NCBI GenBank assembly: GCA_946481225.1
Contig: CAMLNJ010000149.1
Coordinates: forward strand, 1 to 7,198
DNA length: 7,198 bases
Direction of reading: 5' to 3'
From: an uncultured Verrucomicrobiota bacterium
GTDB taxonomy: Bacteria > Verrucomicrobiota > Verrucomicrobiae > Opitutales > Opitutaceae
The translations under genes were made by a program, and so were the position numbers. Each line of letters begins with the position of its first letter. Position 1 is the stretch's first letter. The notes beneath the pieces were generated by a model that saw nothing but the letters and a program-made list of their open reading frames with translations, made no database searches and was not told the origin of the DNA. Positions 7,131 through 7,198 of this stretch are shown one piece after another.

Positions 7131-7198
7131 ATGAACCCCTCAGGCGAAGAACCGAGAAGCGGCCCGATCCGTTTTTGCCTCGTGGAGGATCATGAGGA
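7131..7198 (+). CDS. Response regulator, N-terminal fragment (receiver domain start)
   Basis: The first 22 complete codons are visible before the window ends. After a short polar leader (residues 2-12) the sequence IRFCLVEDHE is the first beta strand of a receiver domain, and E19/D20 are the acidic pair that binds the metal ion next to the phosphoryl-accepting aspartate. It lies 46 bp after a HisKA_3 kinase on the same strand, so it is very likely the cognate partner. That kinase class usually pairs with NarL/LuxR-type DNA-binding regulators, but the output domain is outside the window. ATG 7131 is the only start in this frame nearby; no Shine-Dalgarno sequence precedes it. Confidence 0.8.
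   Translation, partial: MNPSGEEPRSGPIRFCLVEDHE

Noticed and set aside
5489..7132. 547-codon minus-strand open frame opposite the kinase
   Set aside because: It is in codon register with the kinase on the other strand and rich in R, P, A and H, a typical antisense shadow in GC-rich DNA.

Overview
The window is a GC-rich, tightly packed bacterial segment with four protein genes in a divergent layout. The C-terminal PEP-CTERM sorting tag, the long two-propeller sensor kinase and the large secreted rhamnosidase together suggest an Opitutaceae-like member of the Verrucomicrobiota. That is inferred from the gene set and style, not from a marker gene.

Left arm, minus strand, read from the middle towards position 1: a 306-residue secreted PEP-CTERM protein (3022-3942) comes first, preceded by a plausible sigma70-type promoter (3971-3999). 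A strong intrinsic terminator follows (2961-2997). Next is a large secreted GH78 alpha-L-rhamnosidase (1-2949), which runs off the left edge after 983 codons. All the GH78 active-site residues I could place are present.

Middle (3943-4090): about 150 bp of divergent, non-coding sequence, holding the minus-strand promoter and a few short inverted repeats.

Right arm, plus strand: a membrane-bound sensor histidine kinase (4091-7084) has 14 propeller repeats, a Y_Y_Y domain, one membrane span and a NarL/DesK-type (HisKA_3) kinase core. A 46-bp gap with a 10-bp hairpin follows, then the first 22 codons of a response regulator (7131 to the right edge), whose receiver domain is only just entered.

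As an inference from context, the locus looks like a self-contained glycan-response unit. The periplasmic propellers would sense a rhamnose-containing breakdown product, the kinase would phosphorylate the downstream regulator, and the divergent secreted rhamnosidase plus PEP-CTERM jelly-roll protein would be its output. The parts are known families. The less ordinary points are the terminator placed 11 nt before the rhamnosidase start, the lack of Shine-Dalgarno sequences at every start, and the alanine at the usual phosphatase position of the kinase. I see no RNA genes, insertion sequences, CRISPR arrays or broken genes, and no gene-free stretch longer than 300 bases.
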